Part shown: positions 46,682 to 55,056 of the stretch, one piece after another
How the letters are laid out: the number at the start of each line of letters is the position of its first letter
Numbering within the stretch: the stretch's first letter is position 1
NCBI RefSeq assembly: GCF_038397715.1
Contig: NZ_CP151633.1
Coordinates: forward strand, 1,364,001-1,428,000
Direction: 5' to 3'
DNA: 64,000 nt
Origin: Microbacterium sp. LWO14-1.2
Lineage (GTDB): Bacteria > Actinomycetota > Actinomycetes > Actinomycetales > Microbacteriaceae
Position numbers and translations under genes: made by a program
The notes under the pieces: model-generated
What the model was told of the DNA's origin: nothing
The model's input: the letters and a program-made list of their open reading frames with translations, nothing else
Database searches by the model: none

Positions 46682-47412
46682 GGCGCCCCCTCGACCCGCA
46701 GGAGGGCGTCGCGCACCGCGGGGACGAGGCGTCTGCTCACGGGCAGCACAGCGGCATCCACCACGACCGCCGGCTCCGCGCCCGACAGACGCGCCTCCGT
46801 CACCGCCGCCGAGCGGACGAGGGTGGACCGATGGATGCGGAGGAACCCGGCATCCGACCACCGGGTCTCGAGCTCGGAGATCGGCACGCGCACAAGATGC
46901 CCGCCATCGGCGGTATGCAGGCGCGAGTAATCGCCCTGCGCCTGCACCCAGCGCACCTCGCTGCGCCGCACGAACCGCACGGTCGACCCGATCGTCACGG
47001 GCAGCACCTCATCGTCGGCAGGGGCGGCGACCTCGCCCAGAGCGATCACTCGATCCACCGCCTGCCGCAGCCGCTCGACCCGCACGGGCTTGAGCAGGTA
47101 GTCGGCCGCACGCAGCTCGAATGCCTCGACAGCGCGAGCCTCGTCAGCGGTGACGAACACGACCGCCGGCGGGGTCGCGAGCGTGAGCAGCGCGCGTGCG
47201 AGGTCGGTGCCGAGCAGTCCGGGCATGTGGATGTCGAGGAAGGCGATGCGCACGGCGCGCTGCGACAGCATCCGCAGCGCCTCCGCCCCCGAGGTCGCCG
47301 TGAGCACCTCGCCGATGCGCGCGTCGAGGCGCAGCAGGTGCGCGAGCTCATCGAGCGCCGGCTTCTCGTCGTCGGCGACGAGGACGTCGATCATGCGCAC
47401 CTCGGTCGTCAT
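46678..47412 (-). CDS. LytTR family response regulator
   Basis: A 244-residue two-domain regulator. The receiver has DVLVADDEKPALDEL with the acidic pocket, the phospho-accepting Asp in IAFLDIHMPGLLGTD, and VFVTADEARAVEAF. KPVR is the conserved Lys motif. The LytTR DNA-binding domain follows from about residue 140 (VRFVRRSEVRWVQAQGDYSR, then FLRIHRSTLV). The start could be 47412 or 47394; the former leaves seven bases after the kinase stop. It partners the upstream LytS-like kinase and likely controls the transport genes in the cluster. Confidence 0.92.
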   Translation of the reverse strand: MTTEVRMIDVLVADDEKPALDELAHLLRLDARIGEVLTATSGAEALRMLSQRAVRIAFLDIHMPGLLGTDLARALLTLATPPAVVFVTADEARAVEAFELRAADYLLKPVRVERLRQAVDRVIALGEVAAPADDEVLPVTIGSTVRFVRRSEVRWVQAQGDYSRLHTADGGHLVRVPISELETRWSDAGFLRIHRSTLVRSAAVTEARLSGAEPAVVVDAAVLPVSRRLVPAVRDALLRVEGAP

Positions 47413-47419
47413 CGAAGTC

Positions 47420-48604
47420 TCAGTCGTTGTCGGGATCATGCTGCGGTTGCGACTTCGGCACCCGCATGCGCACCAGGGTACCCGCGCCGGTGTTGGTCTC
47501 GACGACGAGGCCGCCATCCGGGCCGTAAAGCTGGCGCAGACGGGTGTCGACGTTTCGGAGGCCGACGTGCAGGCCGTCGTCCGCTGCGGTCAGGGTGGCG
47601 CGCAGCCCGTCGGGGTCCATGCCGACGCCGTCGTCCTCGACCGTGAGCTCCGTGTGCGTGCCGTCGTCGCGTGAGACGATGCGGATCTCCCCTCCCCCTT
47701 CTCCCGGTTCGATGCCGTGACGCACGGCGTTCTCGACGAGCGGCTGCACCGACAGGAACGGGATCACGGTCGCGAGCGTCTCCGGTGCGATCTGCAGGGT
47801 CACACGAAGACGCTCGCCGAACCGCGCGCGCTCCAGTTCGAGGAAGGAGTGGATGCTGCCGAGCTCCTCCGCGAGCGTCGTGAACTCCCCCTGACGACGG
47901 AAGGAGTACCGCGTGAAGTCCGCGAACTCGAGCACGAGGTCGCGGGCGCGCATCGGGTCGGTGTGGATGAACGAGGCGATCGCGGTGAGCGCGTTGTAGA
48001 TGAAATGCGGGGAGATCTGCGCGCGCAACGACCGCAGCTCGGCCTCGGCCAACTGCGTGCGCGAGGCGTCGAGGGAGCCCAGCTCGACCTGCGCGGCGCA
48101 CCAGTCCGCGACCTCCTGCGCCGCACGCACGAGGGCCGCTCCCACCGGAGAGGCGAACGCGACGACCGCGCCCACGACCTGTCCGTCGACGACGATCGGC
48201 GCACCGACTCCCTCCAGGTCGTCCGACCGTCCGCCGGGAGAGCGGAACACCTGCCGCCGCCCCGACGCGCGCACCTGGCCTGCGATGCGCATCGCCGCCG
48301 CTTCCAACCCGTCGGACGGCCCGTCGAACGACACCGCGTCGTCGTCGCCGACGATCGCGACCGCCGCACTCCCGAGCAGAACCCGCAGATGCCGCGCGGC
48401 CTTGACCACGTCTGGCCCCGCCAGCCCCGCCCGTAGATGGGGCGCAGCGAGACTCGCCTGATGCAGGGCCTGCAGCGCCGCGCGCTCGGCGTCGCTGCCG
48501 AGGTCGGCCGACCCGCGGGCGAGCCGCCGCGCGAGCAGCAGGAGCACCGTCAGCACGATGCCGCCGAGCGCACCCAGCACAGCGGCGAGGACGACGTCGT
48601 TCAT
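47420..48604 (-). CDS. LytS-like sensor histidine kinase
   Basis: A 394-residue kinase with a single N-terminal membrane helix (VLAAVLGALGGIVLTVLLLL), a GAF-like domain (residues about 75-170) and the His_kinase domain motif ISPHFIYNALTAIASFIH carrying the phospho-acceptor His. The ATPase N-box is PLVENAVRHGIEPGEGGG and the G-box VEDDGVGM. It lacks the multi-helix sensor of true LytS or BtsS, so the signal is probably intracellular or passed by a partner protein. It sits at the head of the LytTR-small subunit-SSS genes, with the cstA-YbdD pair just upstream. Confidence 0.92.
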   Translation of the reverse strand: MNDVVLAAVLGALGGIVLTVLLLLARRLARGSADLGSDAERAALQALHQASLAAPHLRAGLAGPDVVKAARHLRVLLGSAAVAIVGDDDAVSFDGPSDGLEAAAMRIAGQVRASGRRQVFRSPGGRSDDLEGVGAPIVVDGQVVGAVVAFASPVGAALVRAAQEVADWCAAQVELGSLDASRTQLAEAELRSLRAQISPHFIYNALTAIASFIHTDPMRARDLVLEFADFTRYSFRRQGEFTTLAEELGSIHSFLELERARFGERLRVTLQIAPETLATVIPFLSVQPLVENAVRHGIEPGEGGGEIRIVSRDDGTHTELTVEDDGVGMDPDGLRATLTAADDGLHVGLRNVDTRLRQLYGPDGGLVVETNTGAGTLVRMRVPKSQPQHDPDND

Positions 48605-48890
48605 GCCCTCAGCCTAGGCATCCTGCATCCTGCATCCTGCTCCCTCGCGTCTGTGTCCGCACCCCGCCCCGCGCCCCGCGTCCCGCGCCCCGCGCCCCGC
48701 GCCCTGCGCCCCGCGCCCCGCGCCCCGCGCCCCGGAGCGTCGAGACCCACCACGCGCGTCGAGACCCATCCCGGGCGACGCTCGGGGTGATGGGTCTCGA
48801 CGCGGATGGTGGGTTTCGGCGCAGGGGAGCGCGGGAAGCAGCGCGCGGGGACGCAGCGCGCGGGACGCGGAGCAGGGGAGCGCGCGGGAG
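48605..48890. other. Spacer with GC minisatellite and inverted repeat
   Basis: No gene is supported here. From about 48661 to 48735 the sequence is a run of short GC-only units (GCGCCCC/GCCCCGC, 6-7 bases). It is followed at 48739-48825 by an imperfect inverted repeat built from GTCGAGACCCATC and GATGGGTCTCGAC. Related inverted sequence occurs again at 52262-52350. Confidence 0.75.
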
Positions 48891-49136
48891 TCAGCAGCAG
48901 CGAGCGCCCGGATTGCGGTCCTGGTCGTCCATGCGCTGCCGCCAGAACTGACGCTCGGTCAACGGTTCCTCGTCGGGGTGGTGGCGCCGGTGATGGGCGA
49001 CATAGGTCGCGTAAGCGGTGTCGCCCATCAGCGTCGTCATGTACCAGCGGATGCCGCGGCCCACCCGCCCCGCGGTGCACCAGAGTGCCCGCAGGGCGGT
49101 GGCCGCAGCATCCGTCCGATTTATCGTGTCGGTCAT
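48891..49136 (-). CDS. YbdD/YjiX family small protein
   Basis: An 81-residue protein with the family core MGDTAYATYVAHHRRHHPDE, then EEPLTERQFWRQRMDDQD and a C-terminal GARCC. Family members (PF04328) nearly always follow CstA/BtsT-type pyruvate or peptide transporters, as here, and are probably needed for their function. The final Cys pair matches the conserved RCC end; some homologues were listed as putative selenoproteins, but both codons here are ordinary Cys. The start lies 14 bases after the cstA stop, across a short duplicated sequence (TGAGATGACCGAC twice). Confidence 0.9.
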   Translation of the reverse strand: MTDTINRTDAAATALRALWCTAGRVGRGIRWYMTTLMGDTAYATYVAHHRRHHPDEEPLTERQFWRQRMDDQDRNPGARCC

Positions 49137-49150
49137 CTCAGTCGGTCATC

Positions 49151-51433
49151 TCAGTGCGTCGATGCCTTGCGCTCGTCGGCGAGGATCGGCTCCCACTGCT
49201 TCTCGAGCTCGCGCTCCTCAGCGGTCGGGAGGAAGCCCGCGGGGGCGTAACGGCGCGACGCGACCGGCGCGTCTTCGCTGTTCTCCCCTCCGCCGTTGCG
49301 GATCGCCTTGATGGTCGCCACGACCGCCGCGATCATCACCACGATCGCGAGGGTGACGAAGATGATCGACAGCGTGCCCTGCACCGCGGTGTTGCGGATG
49401 ACGGCCTCCAGCACCTTCGGCTCACCGAGCGACGTGTCGCCCGAGTTCAGCGCCTCGCGGTACCGGAAGTGGTTCGCCCAGTAGCCGATCGCCGGGACCG
49501 GCGAGAGGATCTTGTACAGCGACGCCGTGATCGTGACGACGGCCGTGAACGCGAGCGGCAGGCCGATGATCCACAGCCACTTGACGTACGACCGTCCGCG
49601 CTTCGCGACGATCGCGAGCACCACGGCGAGCGCGATCGCGGCGAGAAGCTGGTTCGCGATACCGAACAGCGGGAAGAACGTGTTGATGCCGCCGAGCGGA
49701 TCGGTGACGCCGAGGATGAGGATCGCTCCCCAGCCGGCCACCATGATCGCGGTGCAGATCCACACGCCGGGACGCCACGAGACGTCACGGAACTTGGGGA
49801 ACCAGGCGCCGATCGAGTCCTGCAGCATGAATCGTGCGACGCGGGTGCCGGCATCCACCGCGGTGAGGATGAACAACGCCTCGAACATGATCGCGAAGTG
49901 GTACCAGAACGCCATCAGCGCCTGACCGCCGAGGGCCTGCTGCATGATGTGCGCGAGCCCGAGGGCGAGGGTCGGCGCGCCGCCGGTGCGCGACACGATC
50001 GATTCCTCGCCGACCGCCGCGGCCGTTCCCGTGAGCATGTCGGGTGTGAGATTCACGCCCGTCAGCCCCAGGGAGTTGACGAAGGCGACGGCTCCCTCGA
50101 CGGTGCCGCCGGTCGCCGCGGATGGCGCGTTCATCGCGAAGTAGATGCTCTGGTCGATCGAGATCGCCGCGACGAGCGCCATGATGGCGACGAACGACTC
50201 CATGAGCATGCCGCCGTAGCCGATGAAGCGCGTCTGACGCTCCTTCTCCACGAGCTTCGGCGTCGTCCCCGAGGCGATCAGCGCATGGAAACCCGACAGG
50301 GCGCCGCAGGCGATCGTCACGAACAGGAACGGGAAGAGCGGACCGGCGAACACCGGCCCCATGCCGTTCTCGCCGAAGATGCTGACGGCCGGGACCGAGA
50401 TCTCGGGACGCACGAGCACGATCGCCCCGGCGAGCATGACGATCACGCCGATCTTCATGAACGTCGAGAGGTAGTCGCGCGGGGCCAGCAGCAGCCAGAC
50501 GGGCAGCACCGCGGCGATGAAGCCGTAGATGATGATCCCCCAGGCGATCGTCGTGCGGTCGAGGTGGAAGATCGCCTGACCCCACTCGGTTCCGGCGACC
50601 CAGCCGCCCGCGATGATCGCGGCCATCAGCAGCACGAAGCCGATGATCGACACCTCGGTGACCTTGCCAGGGCGCAGGTAGCGCAGGTACACGCCCATGA
50701 ACAGGGCGATCGGGATGGTCATCGCGACCGAGAAGACACCCCAGGGGCTCTCTCCGAGCGCGTTCACCACGACCAGCGCGAGGATCGCGACGATGATCAG
50801 CATGATGAGGAGGGATGCCACGATCGCGGCCGTGCCGCCGATCCTCCCCAGTTCCTGACGCGCCATCTGGCCGATCGTGCGGCCGCCGCGGCGCATCGAG
50901 AAGAACAGCACCGTGTAGTCCTGGACGGCTCCGGCGAGCACGACGCCGACGATGATCCAGATCGTCCCGGGCAGGTAGCCCATCTGCGCGGCGAGCACGG
51001 GGCCGACGAGCGGGCCGGCGCCGGCGATGGCGGCGAAGTGGTGGCCGTAGAGCACTCGGCGGTCGGTGGGGACGTAGTCCTTGCCGTCCTGCTTGACCTC
51101 GGCGGGCGTGGCCCGACGGTCGTCGGGACGCGTGATGTAGCGCTCGATGACCTTCGAGTAGAAGCGGTAGCCGATGAGGTACGTGCAGACCGCCGCGAAC
51201 ACGAACCAGATCGCGTTGACGGTCTCGCCGCGGACGATGGCCAGCATCACCCAGGCCACGCCGCCGAGCAGGGCGATGGCGGTCCAGAGCAGGATCTTCG
51301 GCAGAGTCCAGCGGCTCGAACGCTCGTGGTGCTCGTCGGTCAGGGCGACCGGCGGAAGCGTCGGGTCTGTGACGATCACGGGATCGTCGTCGGTGGTCGC
51401 GGCGCCGCGGCTGTGCGGCGAGGATGCGGTCAT
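49151..51433 (-). CDS. cstA: Carbon starvation protein CstA
   Basis: A 760-residue transporter of the CstA family, which carries pyruvate and possibly peptides. It has about 16-18 membrane segments. The family stretches VLYGHHFAAIAGAGPLVGPV, LAAQMGYLPGTIWIIVGVV and QDYTVLFFSMRRGGRTIGQM, and later FFPLFGIANQLLAAIAL, are clear. The ATG at 51433 has GAGGAGAACCCC upstream, while the longer frame adds ~105 basic residues with no family match. The C-terminal ~70 residues are cytoplasmic. Together with the YbdD-like gene and the LytSR-SSS genes downstream it forms a carboxylate-uptake cluster. Confidence 0.95.
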   Translation of the reverse strand: MTASSPHSRGAATTDDDPVIVTDPTLPPVALTDEHHERSSRWTLPKILLWTAIALLGGVAWVMLAIVRGETVNAIWFVFAAVCTYLIGYRFYSKVIERYITRPDDRRATPAEVKQDGKDYVPTDRRVLYGHHFAAIAGAGPLVGPVLAAQMGYLPGTIWIIVGVVLAGAVQDYTVLFFSMRRGGRTIGQMARQELGRIGGTAAIVASLLIMLIIVAILALVVVNALGESPWGVFSVAMTIPIALFMGVYLRYLRPGKVTEVSIIGFVLLMAAIIAGGWVAGTEWGQAIFHLDRTTIAWGIIIYGFIAAVLPVWLLLAPRDYLSTFMKIGVIVMLAGAIVLVRPEISVPAVSIFGENGMGPVFAGPLFPFLFVTIACGALSGFHALIASGTTPKLVEKERQTRFIGYGGMLMESFVAIMALVAAISIDQSIYFAMNAPSAATGGTVEGAVAFVNSLGLTGVNLTPDMLTGTAAAVGEESIVSRTGGAPTLALGLAHIMQQALGGQALMAFWYHFAIMFEALFILTAVDAGTRVARFMLQDSIGAWFPKFRDVSWRPGVWICTAIMVAGWGAILILGVTDPLGGINTFFPLFGIANQLLAAIALAVVLAIVAKRGRSYVKWLWIIGLPLAFTAVVTITASLYKILSPVPAIGYWANHFRYREALNSGDTSLGEPKVLEAVIRNTAVQGTLSIIFVTLAIVVMIAAVVATIKAIRNGGGENSEDAPVASRRYAPAGFLPTAEERELEKQWEPILADERKASTH

Positions 51434-51617
51434 GGGGTTCTCCTCGGGATGCGCGTCATTGCGTTCACCCACGCTAGGGATCGACGGCGGTCGGACGGAT
51501 GCCGGCGGCCGAACGGTGCGACGAGCGGTGCGGACGATGCGACGAGCGGTGCGTCGAACGGATGCGGCGACCGGTTTTGCACGGCGGCTCGCGGCCTTCG
51601 CGGCATCCCTCCGCAAG

Positions 51618-51632
51618 TAGTCTGGAACCGTG
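51618..51632 (+). promoter_or_regulatory. -10-like element directly before a GTG start
   Basis: TAGTCT at 51618-51623 fits the actinobacterial TANNNT -10 element and lies six bases before the GTG at 51630, where no ribosome site is present. A leaderless transcript is likely. Confidence 0.4.
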
Positions 51633-52172
51633 GCCCGCACCCCTCTCCTGTCGACGCGCGTGCTGCTCGTCTGCGCCGCGATCGGCGTCGCCACCGGCAT
51701 CCTGGGCGGCATCGCCGGGCTCGTCACGCCGGGGGTGCTGGTGCTCACGCCCTACCTCTACGGCCTCGTGCTCGGGTCGCACGTCCTGCCGGGGATCATC
51801 GCGCAGGAGGTGCTGCGCAGGCCGCTCGTCGCGCTCGTGACGCACGTGATCGCCGCGCTCATCTCGAGCGCGTTCAATCCGGCATGGTCGCTGCGCTTCA
51901 TCGGCACGGCGCTGCTGTTCGGAGCGATCCAGGAGGGGATCGCCGCGCTGACCCGCTACCGTGCGTGGGGCGCATGGCGGTTCTTCCTGTCGGCGGGGGT
52001 GATCGGCATCCTCGTCGCCGTGGTCGTGTTCTTCGCGGCGCACCTCGGGGCGCTGCCGCCGTGGGCGCAGATCGCGTATCTCGTGGTGTCGGTGCTCGGC
52101 CCGGTGGCGTGGACCGCGGTCGGGCTCGCGATCGGCTCGGCGCTGAGTCGCGCGGGCGTCGCGCGTCGCTGA
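51630..52172 (+). CDS. ECF transporter S component (YkoE-like), first copy
   Basis: A 180-residue integral membrane protein with five to six helices (VLLVCAAIGVATGILGGIAG, VTPGVLVLTPYLYGLVLGSH, then AGVIGILVAVVVFFAAHLGA). The gene-family features are a short N-terminus, LRRPLVALVTHVIAAL and ALLFGAIQEGIAALTRYRAW. The pattern matches ECF substrate-binding proteins of the YkoE kind and resembles the second copy at 55929. The GTG start appears leaderless. It lies upstream of the iron-box-like site and is separated from the double ATPase by 273 bases, so it may be transcribed separately. Divergent from cstA. Confidence 0.75.
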   Translation: MARTPLLSTRVLLVCAAIGVATGILGGIAGLVTPGVLVLTPYLYGLVLGSHVLPGIIAQEVLRRPLVALVTHVIAALISSAFNPAWSLRFIGTALLFGAIQEGIAALTRYRAWGAWRFFLSAGVIGILVAVVVFFAAHLGALPPWAQIAYLVVSVLGPVAWTAVGLAIGSALSRAGVARR

Positions 52173-52261
52173 CCTCGCGCCCCGCCCCCTCCTGCCTCTC
52201 CCCCTCCCGTCCCTGCCTCTGCCCCTCACGCCCCCTCCCTCCCTCACCTTCCCCTCCCCTT

Positions 52262-52350
52262 CTGCGCCGAGACCCATCACGCGCGCCCAGGCCCACCACG
52301 CGCACCGTGCGCCACGGTGGGTTTCGACGCGGGTGGTGGGTCTCGGCGGC
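52262..52350. repeat. Second copy of the GAGACCC inverted repeat
   Basis: GCCGAGACCCATCACGCGCG and a later GGGTGGTGGGTCTCGGC form imperfect inverted arms, with a second internal pair (GGCCCACCACGCGC and GTGGGTTTCGACGC). The words GAGACCCAYCACGCG and GGTGGGTYTCGRCG also occur at 48739-48825. The rest of the gap 52173-52445 holds only a C/T-rich stretch and the iron-box-like site. Confidence 0.7.
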
Positions 52351-52389
52351 TGGGGGCGCGGAGGAGGGTGCGAGCGCGGCATCGAGAGG

Positions 52390-52412
52390 TAGGTAAGGCT
52401 CGGCTAAGTTAG
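52390..52412 (+). promoter_or_regulatory. Iron-box-like (DtxR/IdeR) site
   Basis: TAGGTAAGGCTCGGCTAAGT plus TAG. The left half TAGGTAAGGCT fits the DtxR consensus TWAGGTWAGSCT exactly; the right half is degenerate. It lies 34 bases upstream of the double-ATPase start. With a siderophore-interacting protein in the same operon, iron-dependent repression is plausible. Confidence 0.5.
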
Positions 52413-52445
52413 AGGTGTACCGATCCGCCGATCCGGGGTGATGCC

Positions 52446-54233
52446 GTGCGCTCATCAGCGCCTCTGCTCCGCGTGCGTGACCTCTCGATCACCCACGCCA
52501 ATGCTGCGCACCCCTCCCCCACGGCGGTCGACTTCGACATCCACCCTGGTGAGGTCGTCCTGCTGCTCGGCCCCTCGGGATCCGGCAAATCCACGCTCAC
52601 CCTCGCGCTGAACGGGCTCATCCCGCACGCGGTCCCCGCCACGATGACGGGCACCGTGACCGCCGGCGGACTCGACACCACCGACGTTCCGACCGCGACG
52701 CTCAGCACCCGGGTGGCGATGGTGTTCCAGGATCCCGATGCGCAGATCGTGACCGGCACGGTGTACGACGAAGTCGCCTTCGGACCGGAGAATCTGCTGC
52801 TGCCGCTCGACGAGGTCCGCGCGCGGACCGAAGACGCCCTGCGCCGCGTCGGCCTGTGGGAGCGCCGAGACGAGAACCCCGACCGCCTGTCGGGCGGCGG
52901 GCGCCAGCGCCTCGCGATCGGCTGCGCACTCGCGATGGGGTCGCCGCTGATCGTGCTCGACGAACCCACCGCCAACCTCGATCCGCAGGGGGTCGACGAC
53001 GTGTACGCGGCGCTCGCCGACGTCGTCGCCGCAGGAGACCGCGCGATCCTCCTGGTCGAGCACAACCTCGACGCCGCAATGGGCTTCGTCACGCGCACGA
53101 TCGTGCTCGACCGCTCCGGGCACGTCGTGTTCGACGGAGAGCCCGCCGACGTGATCCGCGCACACGTCGACGAGCTCATCGCCATGGGCGTGTGGCTGCC
53201 GGCCGCGACGATCGCTGCGCTCAGGATGCGGGATGCCGGAACCACGCTCGACCCACTGCCCCTGACGCCGGACGAACTCGGCGCAGCGCTCGCCGCAGCG
53301 CAACCGCCGCCCGGGTCGTCGAGCGAGAAGGGCAGCGACACCGACCCCGGAACACCTCACCGCGTTTCGTCTCGCTTCGCTCGCTCAACGACCGAGGAGG
53401 AACGCTCCGCTCGCTCAACGACCGAGGAGGAACGCTCCGCTCGCTCGACGACCGAGGAGCAGAGCGCGAGTCACCAGCCGATCGTCCGCGCCCGCGGGCT
53501 GACGGTGCGACGCGGACGCACCGAGATCCTGCACGGCGTCGATCTCGACATCGCGCCCGGCTCGTTCACGGCGATCGTCGGCGCGAACGGCGCGGGCAAG
53601 ACGACGCTGCTGCAGTCGCTCGCCGGTGTCGTGCCTCCCCCGAAGCACCGCGTGACGGTCTGCGGCATCGACCCCGGCGCGGCCTCACCACGCGACCTCG
53701 CGAGCCGCATCGGGTTCGTCTTCCAGAATCCCGAGCACCAGTTCATCGCACACACGGTCTTCGACGAGCTCGCCCACGGACTCCGCCTGCGCCGCACACC
53801 GGATGCCGAGATCGCCGAGCGCGTCGAGTCGATGCTGTCCCGTTTCGGGCTCGAGTCGAAGGCGCAGGTGCATCCGTTCCTGCTGTCGGGCGGCGAGAAG
53901 CGGCGGCTGTCGGTGGGCACCGCGCTCATCACTCGGCCGCAGGTGCTCGCACTCGACGAGCCCACCTTCGGCCAGGACCGCGCCAGGGCCACCGAACTCC
54001 TCACCCTGCTGCACGACCTCCGCGACGAGGGGACGACGATCCTCGTCGTGACGCACGACCTGCAGCTCGTCGCCGAGCACACCTCGCACACGATCGTCCT
54101 GCGCGACGGGCGCGTGCACGCGGCCGGCACCACCGCCGACCTGTTCCGCAACGAGCGGACGTTCACGGACGCAGGGCTGCGGCTCCCTCCCCTGCAGCGC
54201 GTGCTCGCGGCATCCGGGTGGGCGATCGCATGA
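52446..54233 (+). CDS. ECF transporter double ATPase (EcfA-A' fusion)
   Basis: A 595-residue protein with two complete ABC ATPase domains. Domain 1 has Walker A GPSGSGKST near residue 42, signature LSGGGRQRLAIG and Walker B LIVLDEPTANLD. Domain 2 has GANGAGKTT near residue 382, LSGGEKRRLSVG and VLALDEPTFGQD. Fused EcfA pairs power ECF uptake systems. Between the domains (residues about 305-345) the gene contains an insertion of the chromosome's intergenic repeat, translated as FARSTTEEERSARSTTEEER and more. The start is a GTG with GGGGTGA upstream; the stop overlaps the EcfT start (ATGA). An iron-box-like site precedes it. Confidence 0.92.
   Translation: MRSSAPLLRVRDLSITHANAAHPSPTAVDFDIHPGEVVLLLGPSGSGKSTLTLALNGLIPHAVPATMTGTVTAGGLDTTDVPTATLSTRVAMVFQDPDAQIVTGTVYDEVAFGPENLLLPLDEVRARTEDALRRVGLWERRDENPDRLSGGGRQRLAIGCALAMGSPLIVLDEPTANLDPQGVDDVYAALADVVAAGDRAILLVEHNLDAAMGFVTRTIVLDRSGHVVFDGEPADVIRAHVDELIAMGVWLPAATIAALRMRDAGTTLDPLPLTPDELGAALAAAQPPPGSSSEKGSDTDPGTPHRVSSRFARSTTEEERSARSTTEEERSARSTTEEQSASHQPIVRARGLTVRRGRTEILHGVDLDIAPGSFTAIVGANGAGKTTLLQSLAGVVPPPKHRVTVCGIDPGAASPRDLASRIGFVFQNPEHQFIAHTVFDELAHGLRLRRTPDAEIAERVESMLSRFGLESKAQVHPFLLSGGEKRRLSVGTALITRPQVLALDEPTFGQDRARATELLTLLHDLRDEGTTILVVTHDLQLVAEHTSHTIVLRDGRVHAAGTTADLFRNERTFTDAGLRLPPLQRVLAASGWAIA
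53361..53460. repeat. Intergenic repeat inside a coding region, with 30-base tandem copies
   Basis: A complete repeat core (CGTTTCGTCTCGCTTCGCTC, then GCTCAACGACC) lies at about 53362-53392. Two shortened 30-base copies (AACGCTCCGCTCGCTCAACG, then ACCGAGGAGG) follow. All are in frame with the double-ATPase gene; the 30-base period equals ten codons and reads EERSARSTTE each time. Elsewhere in the window this sequence is strictly intergenic. Confidence 0.9.
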
Positions 54234-55045
54234 GCCTGATCGTCGACCCGTATGCAGCCCTGGCGCAGACCTCACGTCGCCAGTTCCTGTACGCGCTCAA
54301 TCCGCTCGCGAAGATCGCGGGCGTCGTCCCGGCGATGGTGCTGCTGATCTTCGTGCGGGATCTCGCGACTCCCGCCACGTTCCTTGTGCTCGCGATGGCG
54401 GTGATCGCGGTCGGCGCACGGCTCACGGCCCGCACGGCGGCGCTGCTCTTCGGAGCGCTGCCGCTCGGCATCCTCGCGATCGGCGTCGGCTTCTCGCTGT
54501 GGGTGGATGCCTCTCTCGTCGCCGACACCCCCGCCGTGGTGCAGATCGGGGCATGGACCCTCCACCAGGGAGCCCTCGCGATCGGCTTCGCGACCGGACT
54601 GCGACTGGGCGCGATCATCGCCCTCGCGCTGATCGGCGGGCTCACGACGACCGGTCCCGACCTCGTACGCGCGACCGTGCAGCAGCTGCGGGTCCCCTAT
54701 CGCATCGGATACACGGCGCTCGCGGCATTCCGGTTCGTGCCCCGCTTCGGATACGAGCTGTCGGTCATCCGCGCCGCCCATCGGGTGCGCGGGCACCACG
54801 GCGGCAGCGGCCCGTTCGCCCGGATCGCCCGCGGCTGGGGATACATCGTGCCACTGCTGGCCGGCGCCATCCGCCACGCCGAACGAGTCGCCCTCGCGAT
54901 GGACTCCCGCGCCTTCGGCGCCCACCCGACCCGCACCGAACGACACCTGGTGCCGTTCCGCGCACGCGACACCGTATTCGTCGTCCTGTGCCTCGTCATC
55001 TCCGCCGCGGTGTTCGCGGCGTTCTTCCCCTGGCAGCTGCCCTGA
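54230..55045 (+). CDS. ECF transporter transmembrane component EcfT
   Basis: A 271-residue membrane scaffold with five to six helices. It starts MSLIVDPYAALAQTS, with LYALNPLAKIAGVVPAMVLL typical of EcfT. The coupling-helix motifs are visible as IRAAHRVRG near residue 180 and AMDSRAFGA near residue 225, the places where EcfT contacts the two ATPase domains. The start overlaps the ATPase stop. The gene for the siderophore-interacting protein follows after 11 bases. Confidence 0.9.
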   Translation: MSLIVDPYAALAQTSRRQFLYALNPLAKIAGVVPAMVLLIFVRDLATPATFLVLAMAVIAVGARLTARTAALLFGALPLGILAIGVGFSLWVDASLVADTPAVVQIGAWTLHQGALAIGFATGLRLGAIIALALIGGLTTTGPDLVRATVQQLRVPYRIGYTALAAFRFVPRFGYELSVIRAAHRVRGHHGGSGPFARIARGWGYIVPLLAGAIRHAERVALAMDSRAFGAHPTRTERHLVPFRARDTVFVVLCLVISAAVFAAFFPWQLP

Positions 55046-55056
55046 AAGGCGTACCC

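Noticed and set aside
48661..48735. Possible Pro/Arg-rich small protein in the GC repeat
   Set aside because: The open frames simply reflect CGCCCC repetition; no start with a ribosome site was found.
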